Source of the DNA: Candidatus Equimonas enterica
GTDB lineage: Bacteria; Bacteroidota; Bacteroidia; Bacteroidales; Bacteroidaceae
NCBI GenBank assembly: GCA_018066225.1
Contig: JAGHRU010000068.1
Coordinates: forward strand, 1-8,896
Length of the DNA stretch: 8,896 bases
Direction: 5' to 3'
This document shows, piece by piece, positions 1 to 7,574 of the stretch (the stretch's first letter is position 1; every line of letters starts with the position of its first letter). Both the position numbers and the translations under genes were made by a program. The notes under the pieces were generated by a model. It was not told the origin of the DNA, did no database searches, and worked only from the letters and a program-made list of their open reading frames with translations.

Positions 1-304
1 CTATGACGACGGCGGTGTTGTGGTAGAGCCCTGCGGCGCGACGCTCAAAGAGACTCGTGACGATGACCACCCCCAGTTCCTTGGCCAATGCGCCAAAGAA
101 CGTGGTAGAAGGTCCGGGGATAGGCTCTGCCAGGTCAAAGTTGTCGGTGTCCTCTATCTGGCAGAAGTACGGCGTGTTGTGCAACTCCTGCAACACCCCC
201 AGGGCTGCACCTTCTGCTGCTACGCGACGCACATGTTCGGCCAGTCGGCGACGGTTGTCGGCAGCATCGGCGGTGCAACGCTGCTGTATAAGTCCTATCT
301 TCAT
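1..304 (-). CDS. aguB: N-carbamoylputrescine amidase, N-terminal part (runs off left edge)
   Basis: Nitrilase-superfamily amidase that hydrolyses N-carbamoylputrescine to putrescine, CO2 and ammonia, the last step of the agmatine route to putrescine; expected in the cytoplasm. Only the first 101 codons are in the window and the frame is still open at base 1. The product begins MKIGLIQQRC; the segment LQELHNTPYFCQ (residues 38-49) matches the family motif LQELF..YFCQ, with Glu40 as the presumed catalytic glutamate. KELGVVIVTSLFE (75-87) and YHNTAVVI (94-101) also follow the plant and bacterial AguB pattern. The Lys and Cys of the catalytic triad would lie beyond the edge. The ATG at 302-304 overlaps the TGA of the upstream metallopeptidase gene (ATGA), which fixes the start and suggests translational coupling. 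The presence of aguA further upstream on the same strand supports AguB over other nitrilases. Confidence 0.9.
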   Translation of the reverse strand, partial: MKIGLIQQRCTADAADNRRRLAEHVRRVAAEGAALGVLQELHNTPYFCQIEDTDNFDLAEPIPGPSTTFFGALAKELGVVIVTSLFERRAAGLYHNTAVVI

Positions 305-1166
305 AGCGCTGCGTAGTTGGGTGAGAAGGTATCGCCAAGGCTGACGTTGCCCGTGGTGAGGCCGCGTTTCAGCCATTTGACACGCTGGTCGGAGCGTCCG
401 TGATTGAAGGATTCGGGGATGGTGTAGCCCTGCGCCTTCTTCTGCAAATAGTCGTCGCCGATGACCGAGGCTGCACCGAGTGCCTCCTCGATGTCGCCAT
501 CCTCGAGCGACGCAAACCGCTGATTGTCGTGGTAGGCCCATACGCCGGCATAGAAGTCGGCCTGCAACTCCAGACGCACACTAATCTTGTTGGCCTCCGC
601 TTCACTGACACGCGCCATCTGCTGATGGGCGGCACTGAGCGTGCCGAGGAGGTACTGCACATGGTGTCCCACCTCGTGCGCTATGACATAGGCGTAGGCA
701 AAGTCGCCGTCAGCCCCGAGTTGCTGCCGCATGTTGGTGAAGAACGAGAGGTCGATATAGACACTCTGGTCGGCAGAGCAATAAAACGGACCCGACGATG
801 CCGGTGCACCGCCACAGCCACTCTGCACGCGCTGCCACTGAACAGCACGAGTTTGGGCGGCACGTAGGTCTTGCCCATCTTCTCAAACTCTGCGGTCCAG
901 ATGTCCTCCGTCCCGGCTAAAATCTGCTTGGCGAACTTCGCCAGTTCTTCCTCTTCGGCCGTCGGTGTATAGGTCTGCTGCGTGGTCTGCATAGCGGAGA
1001 GGTCAGCATTTTGCAGCACACTGAGCGGATTGCCGCCCATCACCCATGTGATGATGGCCGCTATGATGAGTCCGCCGATGCCGACGCCACCTTTCATACC
1101 AATGCCTCCGCCGCGCCCGCGACGGTCTTCCACGTTGGTCGATTCTCGTCTTCCTGTTAATCTCAT
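301..1166 (-). pseudogene. ypfJ: YpfJ-family neutral zinc metallopeptidase, frameshifted
   Basis: Membrane-anchored zinc metallopeptidase family (E. coli YpfJ-like), physiological substrate unknown. The N-terminal piece, from ATG at 1166, has the family start MRLTGRREST.NVEDRRG, a glycine-rich stretch, one hydrophobic segment (about residues 28-44) and GKTYVPPKLVLFSGS. After Ser112 the frame is lost: two bases (829-830, GC) separate AGC from GTG CAG AGT, where the family sequence resumes as VQSGCGG. Without them the reading frame gives 287 residues, the length I recall for E. coli YpfJ. The second piece (828 to 301) holds FYCSAD, the zinc motif HEVGH (reconstructed 163-167) and ELQAD (199-203), so all catalytic parts are present. 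As written, the first frame ends at 681-683. The event is a 2-base insertion (GCGC duplication) or a 1-base loss; real mutation and sequencing or assembly error cannot be told apart here. No slippery site is seen. The gene lies between aguA and aguB and ends in an ATGA overlap with aguB. Confidence 0.87.
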
Positions 1167-1226
1167 ATCGTAATAATCTTTTGTACCGCCGCAGCGGTGG
1201 GTTTACATAGGGTGTAACATTCTCAC

Positions 1227-2372
1227 TTATGCCTCGGGAGCACGCACCGCGCCACGCGGATATTGCATCGTCGCACAGTGCAGGCTGCCATGCTGATAGA
1301 TGAGCGGTCGGCAATCGATGCCCACGATGTCGCGCCCGGGAAATGCCGAGGCGATGGCGTTCATGGCACGCTCATCAAGCGTCGGCTGCTTGTAGGTGGG
1401 CACGAGTACTGCCGTGTTCATGATGAGGAAATTGGCGTAGGTCACGGGCAGACGCTGGCCTTCTGCATCATAGATAGGCGCAGGCAGCGGCACGGGGATG
1501 AGGCGATAGGGCTTGCCCTCTGCCGTGCGCAAAGCCTGCAATTCCTGCTCCATAAGCCCGAGGCTGGCGTAGTGCGCCGCATCGGTAGCGTCCTCACACT
1601 TCACATAGACGATAGTGTCGGCAGGACACAGGCGCGCCAAGGTGTCGATGTGAGCGTCCGTATCGTCGCCTTCGAGCGCACCGTGGCTGAGCCACAGCAC
1701 GCGTTGAGCCCCCAGACGCGCCAGCAGAAGTGCTTCGCGCTGCGCATCACTCATGGCCGCATTGCGGTTGGCATTGAGCAGACAAGCGCGCGTGGTGAGC
1801 AGCGTGCCACGACCGTCGCTCTCTATGCTACCCCCTTCGAGCTCGAAGTCAAGGCAATCGACATAGTGCCCCTGCAATAGGCCTGTGGCATACAAGGCGC
1901 GGTTGATGGCATTGTCCCTGTCTGCGCCAAACTTGCCTCCCCAACCATTGAAACGAAAGTCCAGAAACTCGCAGCCGCCTGTGCCCATGAGCGTCAGAAA
2001 ACCATGGTCGCGCGCCCAAGTATCATCGGTCGGCGCACTGACGAAATGGATATGCCCCAACACCTTGCTGGGCAACTGCTGCTGCAAGAGACGGCTGACA
2101 GCGTCTGCTTCGGGGGTGACGATGATGAGCGTCTGCCGTGTGGCTATCTCGTAAGCCAGTCGGAGGTAAGTCTTTGTCACCTCTTGCAACATCGGCGCCC
2201 AGTCTGTCGCGGCGTGCGGCCACGTCAGTTGCACTGCGCTCTGCGGCTCCCACTCGGCAGGGAGAGTGCGCCGCGGACGCTGCTCCGACACTTCTCGTGT
2301 CTCGTTCTTGACCAGCGCATCGAGATGGTAGTCCGTCTCGGGCCGTGCGGGTGGGTAGGCTATCAGTGACAT
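1227..2372 (-). CDS. aguA: Agmatine deiminase (agmatine iminohydrolase)
   Basis: Converts agmatine to N-carbamoylputrescine and ammonia; member of the peptidylarginine-deiminase-like guanidino-group-modifying fold, cytoplasmic. Motifs in the 381-residue product: RRTLPAEWEPQSAVQLTWPH (34-53, the usual family beginning), TWARDHG (118-124), EGGSIESDG (179-187), GDDTDAHID (235-243) and the C-terminal GSLHCATMQYP (362-372), with Cys366 as the catalytic nucleophile. The start at 2372 is chosen because the only in-frame ATG further upstream (2417) lies beyond the -7 promoter box at 2392-2400, and no other ATG occurs before the conserved core. This leaves about 33 residues ahead of the usual family start; a GTG at codon 28 is an alternative. 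It is the first gene of the minus-strand unit. A 60-base gap separates it from the metallopeptidase, with no clear promoter in the gap, so one transcript through aguB is likely. Confidence 0.93.
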   Translation of the reverse strand: MSLIAYPPARPETDYHLDALVKNETREVSEQRPRRTLPAEWEPQSAVQLTWPHAATDWAPMLQEVTKTYLRLAYEIATRQTLIIVTPEADAVSRLLQQQLPSKVLGHIHFVSAPTDDTWARDHGFLTLMGTGGCEFLDFRFNGWGGKFGADRDNAINRALYATGLLQGHYVDCLDFELEGGSIESDGRGTLLTTRACLLNANRNAAMSDAQREALLLARLGAQRVLWLSHGALEGDDTDAHIDTLARLCPADTIVYVKCEDATDAAHYASLGLMEQELQALRTAEGKPYRLIPVPLPAPIYDAEGQRLPVTYANFLIMNTAVLVPTYKQPTLDERAMNAIASAFPGRDIVGIDCRPLIYQHGSLHCATMQYPRGAVRAPEA

Positions 2373-2391
2373 AGTGGTGAGATTTGATATT

Positions 2392-2400
2392 GCAAATTTA
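2392..2400 (-). promoter_or_regulatory. Bacteroidetes-type -7 box for aguA
   Basis: On the minus strand the bases read TAAATTTGC, an exact match to the Bacteroidetes sigma-ABfr -7 consensus TAnnTTTG. It ends 19 bases before the aguA ATG at 2372, giving a very short leader. No good -33 TTTG is seen at the expected 19-21 base distance, so this is a partial promoter match. It is inferred to drive aguA and the genes behind it. Confidence 0.55.
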
Positions 2401-2481
2401 CGGTAAATCTCCCACACTGCCTATGTTCGCAGCCAAGAAAATGGGCAATGCGAGGCGCAAAGGCACATTTTCGCTAAAAAG

Positions 2482-2515
2482 TATGCCCCATTTCAGCAGA
2501 ATGATGTACCTTTGC
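2482..2515 (+). promoter_or_regulatory. Bacteroidetes-type promoter for the glycosyltransferase-pyrC-fkp operon
   Basis: The bases TACCTTTGC at 2507-2515 match the Bacteroidetes -7 consensus TAnnTTTG exactly. TATG at 2482-2485, 21 bases upstream, is a 3-of-4 match to the -33 element TTTG. The box ends 35 bases before the ATG at 2551. No Shine-Dalgarno sequence is seen in the leader, which is usual for this phylum. The region 2373-2550 therefore carries divergent promoters for the two operons and no gene. Confidence 0.65.
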
Positions 2516-2550
2516 ATAATTAAAGCAGCAACCATACCACACGCACCATC

Positions 2551-3297
2551 ATGAGTGACAGCATTATCATCATCCCCACCTACAACGAACGGGAAAACAT
2601 AGCCGCCATCATCCACGCCATTATGGCGCTCCAACCGCACCAGTTTGACGTGCTCGTCATCGACGACGGCAGTCCCGACGGCACGGCAGCCATTGTGCGC
2701 GACTTGCAACAAGAGGGCGAACTCGCCGGTCGCCTGCACCTGATAGAGCGCAGCGGCAAACTGGGCCTTGGTACGGCCTACATCGCAGGCTTCCGCTGGG
2801 CCTTGGAGCACGGCTACGCCTATGTGTTTGAGATGGATGCCGACTTCAGCCACGACCCTGCCGACTTGCCGCGTCTCTACGAGGCGTGCAGCGGCGCAGA
2901 AGGTGCCGATGTCGCCATCGGCTCCCGCTATGTCTCGGGCGTCAATGTCGTCAATTGGCCGATGGGGCGTGTGCTGATGAGTTATTTCGCCTCCAAGTAT
3001 GTACGCCTTATCACGGGCATTCCCGTCCACGACACCACGGCAGGCTTCAAGTGCTATCGCCGCCGTGTGTTGGAAACCATCGACCTCGATGCCATCCGTT
3101 TCAAGGGTTATGCCTTCCAGATAGAGATGAAGTACTCCGCCCATTGCCTCGGCTTCAAGATAAAGGAGGTGCCTGTCGTCTTCGTCAATCGCCAACTCGG
3201 CACGTCGAAGATGAGCGGCGGCATCTTCGGCGAAGCCCTCCTGGGCGTCATACAACTGCGATGGGACAAACTGCGCGGCAAGTTTAAGAAGCACTAA
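2551..3297 (+). CDS. DPM1-like family 2 glycosyltransferase (polyprenol-phosphate mannosyltransferase type)
   Basis: Inverting GT-A glycosyltransferase of family GT2, the group that moves a sugar (typically mannose from GDP-mannose) onto a polyprenyl phosphate at the inner face of the membrane. The 248-residue product has PTYNERENI (9-17), DDGSPDGT (38-45), the metal-binding DADFSHDP (96-103, DXD-like), GSRYV (124-128), TAGFKCYRR (163-171), FKGYAFQIEM (184-193) and GTSKM (217-221), all in the DPM1 order. There is no C-terminal membrane domain, so it resembles the soluble catalytic form, close to eukaryotic DPM1 in size. The basic tail (KLRGKFKKH) could aid membrane contact. It is the first gene of the plus-strand operon, 37 bases ahead of pyrC. 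Donor sugar and lipid acceptor cannot be read from sequence; assignment to GT2/DPM1-like is firm, mannose specificity is not. Confidence 0.9.
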   Translation: MSDSIIIIPTYNERENIAAIIHAIMALQPHQFDVLVIDDGSPDGTAAIVRDLQQEGELAGRLHLIERSGKLGLGTAYIAGFRWALEHGYAYVFEMDADFSHDPADLPRLYEACSGAEGADVAIGSRYVSGVNVVNWPMGRVLMSYFASKYVRLITGIPVHDTTAGFKCYRRRVLETIDLDAIRFKGYAFQIEMKYSAHCLGFKIKEVPVVFVNRQLGTSKMSGGIFGEALLGVIQLRWDKLRGKFKKH

Positions 3298-3334
3298 CGC
3301 GCCTCATCACCAACCTTACAGCCCTCTTCACACT

Positions 3335-4684
3335 ATGCACAAACGCACACTCATCCGCAACGCCCATATCGTCAATGAAGGCCGCACCTATGTGGGCAGC
3401 GTCACCATCGACGGCGACCGCATCGAAGAAGTCATAGAAGGACGCGACTGTTCGCCCATTGTGCCGCCCGACGAGACGATAGAGGCCGACGGCCTTTGGC
3501 TCTTGCCGGGCATCATCGACACGCATGTCCACTTTCGCGAGCCCGGCATGACGGCCAAGGGCGACTTCGAGAGTGAGAGCCGTGCCGCTATTGCTGGCGG
3601 CGTGACCACGGTGCTCGACATGCCCAACGTAAAGCCAGCGACAACCACTCCCGAGACTCTGGCCGAGAAGATGGCCTTGGCCCGAAAGAAGTGTCACGTC
3701 AATTACGGCTTCTACTACGGCGCGACGGCTGACAATGCGGCCACGCTCGCCCATCTCAATCCGCGAGAGGTGTGCGCCATCAAGCTGTTTATGGGCTCCT
3801 CGACGGGCAATCTCTTGGTGGAAGATGCGCAAGCCCTGCACACCATCTTCGCCCAGAGCCGCCTGCCCATCGTGGTGCACTGCGAAGACACTGCCCTCGT
3901 CGAGCGCAACATGGCAGAGTGCCGCGCCACGGAGGGAGCAGATCCTGACATCCACTTCCACAGCGTCGTGCGCGACGATGAGGTGTGCTATCGCAGCACA
4001 AAGCAAGCTGTGGAACTGGCTCTCGCTACTGGCGCACGGCTCCATGTGGCTCATGTGAGCACCGCCCGCGAGTTGCGTCTGCTGAGCAGCAAGGCTGGCG
4101 AAGGCCAAATCACCGCCGAAGCGTGCTTGCCTCACCTGCTGTTTACCACCGACGACTATGCCAAGCGTCACGCCTACATCAAGTGCAACCCCGCTGTCAA
4201 GAGCGCGAAAGACCGCGATGCCCTGCGCCGTGCGCTGACGACAGGTGTGGTGACGACCGTCGGCACCGACCACGCGCCCCATTTACTCCGAGAGAAGCAA
4301 GGCGGCGCAGCGCGTGCTCTCTCGGGCATGCCGCTCATACAGTTTTCGCTGCCCGCGATACTCGACCTCGTCTCATCAGGTGTGCTGACGCTCCCGCGCC
4401 TTGCCGCTCTCATGTGTCACGGCCCTGCCGACACCTTCTCCATAGAAGGCAGAGGCTACATCCGCGCAGGCTACAAGGCCGACCTGGTCTTGGTGCGCCC
4501 CCAGCAGCCATGGACGCTGACGCCCAACCACATTCTCTCCAAGTGCGGATGGAGCCCTCTGGAAGGCCACACCTTCGGCTGGCGCGTCGAGAAGACCTGG
4601 TGCAACGGCTACCTGCTCTACAACAACGGACACCTCACCGATGAGGGTTTCATCGGTCAAATGATAACCTACCACCGCCATTAA
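3335..4684 (+). CDS. pyrC: Dihydroorotase (class I, amidohydrolase)
   Basis: Zinc amidohydrolase that interconverts N-carbamoyl-L-aspartate and dihydroorotate, the third step of de novo pyrimidine synthesis. The 449-residue product shows the metal motif HVHFREPG (64-71), DMPN (95-98), KLFMGSS with Lys150 as the probable carboxylated bridging lysine, VHCED (181-185), HVAHVST (237-243) and GTDHAPH (310-316) with Asp312 as catalytic base. All metal ligands are present, which argues for an active enzyme rather than the inactive PyrC-like scaffold proteins of some bacteria. The C-terminal part, IRAGYKADLVLV, is the usual amidohydrolase beta-sandwich return. Related cyclic amidohydrolases such as allantoinase and hydantoinase are less likely given the complete FREPG and GSSTGN segments. 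It sits 37 bases after the glycosyltransferase and 17 bases before fkp, with no promoter box in either gap, so it is part of the same transcript. Confidence 0.93.
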   Translation: MHKRTLIRNAHIVNEGRTYVGSVTIDGDRIEEVIEGRDCSPIVPPDETIEADGLWLLPGIIDTHVHFREPGMTAKGDFESESRAAIAGGVTTVLDMPNVKPATTTPETLAEKMALARKKCHVNYGFYYGATADNAATLAHLNPREVCAIKLFMGSSTGNLLVEDAQALHTIFAQSRLPIVVHCEDTALVERNMAECRATEGADPDIHFHSVVRDDEVCYRSTKQAVELALATGARLHVAHVSTARELRLLSSKAGEGQITAEACLPHLLFTTDDYAKRHAYIKCNPAVKSAKDRDALRRALTTGVVTTVGTDHAPHLLREKQGGAARALSGMPLIQFSLPAILDLVSSGVLTLPRLAALMCHGPADTFSIEGRGYIRAGYKADLVLVRPQQPWTLTPNHILSKCGWSPLEGHTFGWRVEKTWCNGYLLYNNGHLTDEGFIGQMITYHRH

Positions 4685-4701
4685 GCGGGCGGTCCATCTC
4701 T

Positions 4702-7506
4702 ATGAAGCGACTCCTATCCCTCCCCCCAAGCATTGTTCCCCACTTTCATAGCATCACAGGTCTCGACCCTGCCCAATACTTCTGCACCAGCGACCCAGAG
4801 GGTCAGCGCGTAGGCAGCGGTGGCGGCACGGCGTGGCTGCTCCACCAGGCTCACAAGGCCGAAGCCCCCGACACGCCCATGGGCGAATGGCTACGACGCG
4901 AACGCCGCATACTCATCCACGCTGGCGGTCAGAGCCGACGCTTACCCGCCTATGCCCCTATCGGCAAACTGCTCACGCCGCTGCCCGTGATGCGATGGTC
5001 GCGTGGCCAACGCATCAACCAAACGCTGCTCGACATGCAGTTGCCGCTCTACGAAGAGATGATGGCGGCTGCACCAGAGGGGCTGCACACGATGGTCGTC
5101 TCGGGCGACATGCTCGTACGCAAGACGCAGCCGTTGCAGCGCATCCCCGAGGCCGACATTGTGTGCTACGGACTGTGGGCCGACCCTGCGCTGGCTGCCC
5201 ACCACGGCATGTTCTACCTACGGCGCGACACCCCATCGCGTCTCGACTTCATGCTGCAAAAGCCCAGCGTGGAGGAGCAGGCACGCCTCATGCCGACACA
5301 CTATGGGCTGATGGACATCGGCATCTGGCTGCTCTCCGACCGAGCCGTGGAGCGGCTGATGGGCAAGTGTGGCACGGCCGAGCGACCCACCTATTACGAC
5401 CTCTACACTGCCTTTGGCGGCGCACTGGGGCAGTCGCCCTCGCAGCCCGATGCCGCGCTCGCCGACCTGAGTGTCGCCATACTGCCGTTGCAGGGCGGTG
5501 AGTTCTACCACTTCGGCACGACGCCCGAGCTCTTGTCCTCGTCGCTGGCGCTGCAAAACCTTGTGCTCGACCAGCGCGTCATCCTCAAAATGGGCATCAA
5601 GCAGCAGAGCAGCGTGTTCACGCAAAACGCCATTGTGGAGCGTCGGCCCGATGCGACGAACGAAAACATCTGGATAGAAAACGCCCATGTGCCCGAGACA
5701 TGGCACTACTCGCAGCGCAATGTCATCACAGGCGTGCCGCGCAACAACTGGACGATAGCGCTGCCTCCGGGCGTCTGCGTCGATATTGTCCCCGTAGGCG
5801 AGAGCGAGTGGTGCATACGCCCTTATGGCTACGACGATGCCTTCCGTGGCAACTTCTTCGACCCCACCACCCGCTACCTCGGCGGCCTGCTCCGCGACTG
5901 GCTCGCCGCACGCGGCATCGGTGGCGAAGAGAAGAGCGGTCCTACGGACTTGCAGGACGCGCCCATCTTCCCCGTCGTCAGCCACACGGCCGACATCGGC
6001 AGGTGGCTCTCGTGGATGATAAGCCCCACGCCGAGCAAAAGCATGGTGAAAGAATACCTCGCCTTGCCGCGTCTCTCGGCCGACCAGATCATGCAGCACG
6101 CCAACCTGTCACGCCTCACGGCGCAGCGCGAAGCCTACCGCAAGAGCAACCTCACGGCACTGGCCAAGAACTGGCGGCGCAGCATATTCTACCAGACTGA
6201 CCTCGCGACGATGCGCAGCCTCTATGCCGCTGCCGACCTGCCGCTGCCCGAGCCTGTGGGCGACGACGCACCGCTGATGACGCGCATCCACGATGCGGTG
6301 TTGCGTGGCGACGACGCGCATGCCTTCTCGCTGCTGCGCGAAGGCCTCCTTGCCCCTGCCCGTGCCGAGCGTCAGCGTCCGCAGCGCACCACCTACGACG
6401 ACCAGATTGTGTGGGGACGCTCCCCCGTGCGCATCGATCTCGCTGGCGGCTGGACCGACACGCCGCCCTACTGTCTGTATAGCGGCGGTGCCGCAGTCAA
6501 TGTAGCGGCACTGCTCAACGACCAGCCGCCGCTGCAAGCCTACGTCAAGCCCACCGCTGCGCCGCACATCATCTGCCGCAGCATCGACCTCGGGGCAGAA
6601 GAGTGCATAGCGACCTACGAGGAGTTGCGCGCCTTCACCACCGTAGGCTCTCCCTTCTCCATACCCAAGGCAGCCTTGGCGCTCTGCGGCTTCCTGCCCG
6701 AATACTGCGCCGAGGCCTACCCCAGCCTGCGCCATCAACTCGAAGACATGGGCGGCGGCATAGAGATAACGCTCCTCTCGGCAGTGCCCGCAGGGAGCGG
6801 CCTGGGGACGAGCAGCATACTCGCCGCCACCGTACTCGGTGCGCTGAGCGACTTCTGCGGCCTCGGTTGGGACAAGACGACCATCGCCGACCGCACCATC
6901 ATGCTCGAGCAACTGCTCACCACGGGTGGCGGCTGGCAAGACCAGTATGGCGGCGTATTGCCGGGCGTGAAACTGCTGCAAACGCACGCTGGCTTCGACC
7001 AAAAGGCGACGGCGCGCTATCTGCCCGAAACCCTCTTCACCTCTGCCGACACCCACGACTGCCATCTGCTCTACTACACAGGGCTGCGCCGCACCGCCAA
7101 GCACATCTTGGCCGAAATCGTGCGCGGCATGTTTCTCAACTCATCGACGCACCTCGCCCTGCTGGGCAATATGCGCGACCATGCCCTCCACCTCTTCGAC
7201 ACCATGCAGATGGGCGACTTCGCGGCCTATGGCAAGGCCATTCGCACCACATGGCAGCAAAACTGCCTGCTCGACAGCGGCACCAACCCGCCCACCGTGG
7301 CGCGGCTCTGCGCCGAGGTCGATGACCTCTGCACGGGCTACAAACTGCCGGGAGCAGGCGGTGGCGGCTTCCTCTACATGGTGGCCAAAGACCCCGAAGC
7401 GGCCACGCGCATCCGCCGTCTGCTGCACGACAATCCGCTGACGCCCTGCGCGCGCTTTGTCAAGATGGACATCTCGACGAAAGGCCTGCAAATCTCCCGC
7501 AGTTAA
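4702..7506 (+). CDS. fkp: Bifunctional L-fucokinase / L-fucose-1-phosphate guanylyltransferase
   Basis: Salvages free L-fucose to GDP-L-fucose in two steps, feeding fucosylation of capsule and surface glycoproteins; cytoplasmic. The 934-residue fusion has an N-terminal nucleotidyltransferase domain (about 1-430): CTSDPEGQRVGSGGGTAWLL (28-47), HAGGQSRRLPAYAPIGK (73-89), HYGLMDIGIWLLSDRAVE (200-217), and a beta-helix-like stretch through VITGVP (341-346) and ALPPGVCVDIVP (353-364). The C-terminal GHMP kinase domain (about 565-934) has WGRSPVRIDLAGGWTDTPPY (571-590), the ATP loop PAGSGLGTSS (696-705), GGGWQDQYGG (742-751) and GYKLPGAGGGGF (879-890). Both halves look complete. It closely resembles Bacteroides fragilis Fkp, known to be 949 residues; the difference appears to lie mainly near residues 530-545, where the linker between domains is shorter. 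It is the last gene of the operon and is followed by a 12-bp-stem hairpin. Confidence 0.96.
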   Translation: MKRLLSLPPSIVPHFHSITGLDPAQYFCTSDPEGQRVGSGGGTAWLLHQAHKAEAPDTPMGEWLRRERRILIHAGGQSRRLPAYAPIGKLLTPLPVMRWSRGQRINQTLLDMQLPLYEEMMAAAPEGLHTMVVSGDMLVRKTQPLQRIPEADIVCYGLWADPALAAHHGMFYLRRDTPSRLDFMLQKPSVEEQARLMPTHYGLMDIGIWLLSDRAVERLMGKCGTAERPTYYDLYTAFGGALGQSPSQPDAALADLSVAILPLQGGEFYHFGTTPELLSSSLALQNLVLDQRVILKMGIKQQSSVFTQNAIVERRPDATNENIWIENAHVPETWHYSQRNVITGVPRNNWTIALPPGVCVDIVPVGESEWCIRPYGYDDAFRGNFFDPTTRYLGGLLRDWLAARGIGGEEKSGPTDLQDAPIFPVVSHTADIGRWLSWMISPTPSKSMVKEYLALPRLSADQIMQHANLSRLTAQREAYRKSNLTALAKNWRRSIFYQTDLATMRSLYAAADLPLPEPVGDDAPLMTRIHDAVLRGDDAHAFSLLREGLLAPARAERQRPQRTTYDDQIVWGRSPVRIDLAGGWTDTPPYCLYSGGAAVNVAALLNDQPPLQAYVKPTAAPHIICRSIDLGAEECIATYEELRAFTTVGSPFSIPKAALALCGFLPEYCAEAYPSLRHQLEDMGGGIEITLLSAVPAGSGLGTSSILAATVLGALSDFCGLGWDKTTIADRTIMLEQLLTTGGGWQDQYGGVLPGVKLLQTHAGFDQKATARYLPETLFTSADTHDCHLLYYTGLRRTAKHILAEIVRGMFLNSSTHLALLGNMRDHALHLFDTMQMGDFAAYGKAIRTTWQQNCLLDSGTNPPTVARLCAEVDDLCTGYKLPGAGGGGFLYMVAKDPEAATRIRRLLHDNPLTPCARFVKMDISTKGLQISRS

Positions 7507-7528
7507 GAGAAGCACCCCCGCAGGTAGG

Positions 7529-7573
7529 AACGACCGCACACGCTGCCCGAAAGCAGTCTGTGCGGTCGTTTGT
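7529..7573 (+). terminator. Hairpin after fkp, probable terminator
   Basis: A perfect 12-bp stem (AACGACCGCACA at 7529-7540 with TGTGCGGTCGTT at 7559-7570) encloses an 18-base loop. Inside that loop CTGC (7543-7546) can pair with GCAG (7553-7556), making a two-tier hairpin. It begins 22 bases after the fkp stop. The T-run after it is short (three T's, then GTGT), so termination efficiency is uncertain. Confidence 0.55.
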
Positions 7574-7574
7574 G

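Noticed and set aside
821..840. Programmed ribosomal frameshifting in the metallopeptidase
   Set aside because: No heptameric slippery sequence or downstream pseudoknot was evident, and this family is not known to use recoding. A simple indel is the better reading.
1185..1198. Small hairpin (ACCGC/GCGGT, 4-base loop) between aguA and the metallopeptidase gene
   Set aside because: A 5-bp stem with no adequate T-tract is too weak to call a terminator, and it could arise by chance in GC-rich DNA.
2398..3294. A 298-residue open frame antisense to the glycosyltransferase gene
   Set aside because: Its sequence mirrors codon bias of the plus-strand gene, whose motifs are complete. Long antisense frames are expected in GC-rich coding DNA; similar ones opposite pyrC (3284-4282) and fkp (5218-6099, 6109-7104) were rejected for the same reason.
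4833..5501. Long plus-strand alternate frames inside fkp and pyrC, rich in Arg, Ala, Pro and His
   Set aside because: They overlap fully with well-supported genes and have the low-complexity composition of out-of-frame reading.
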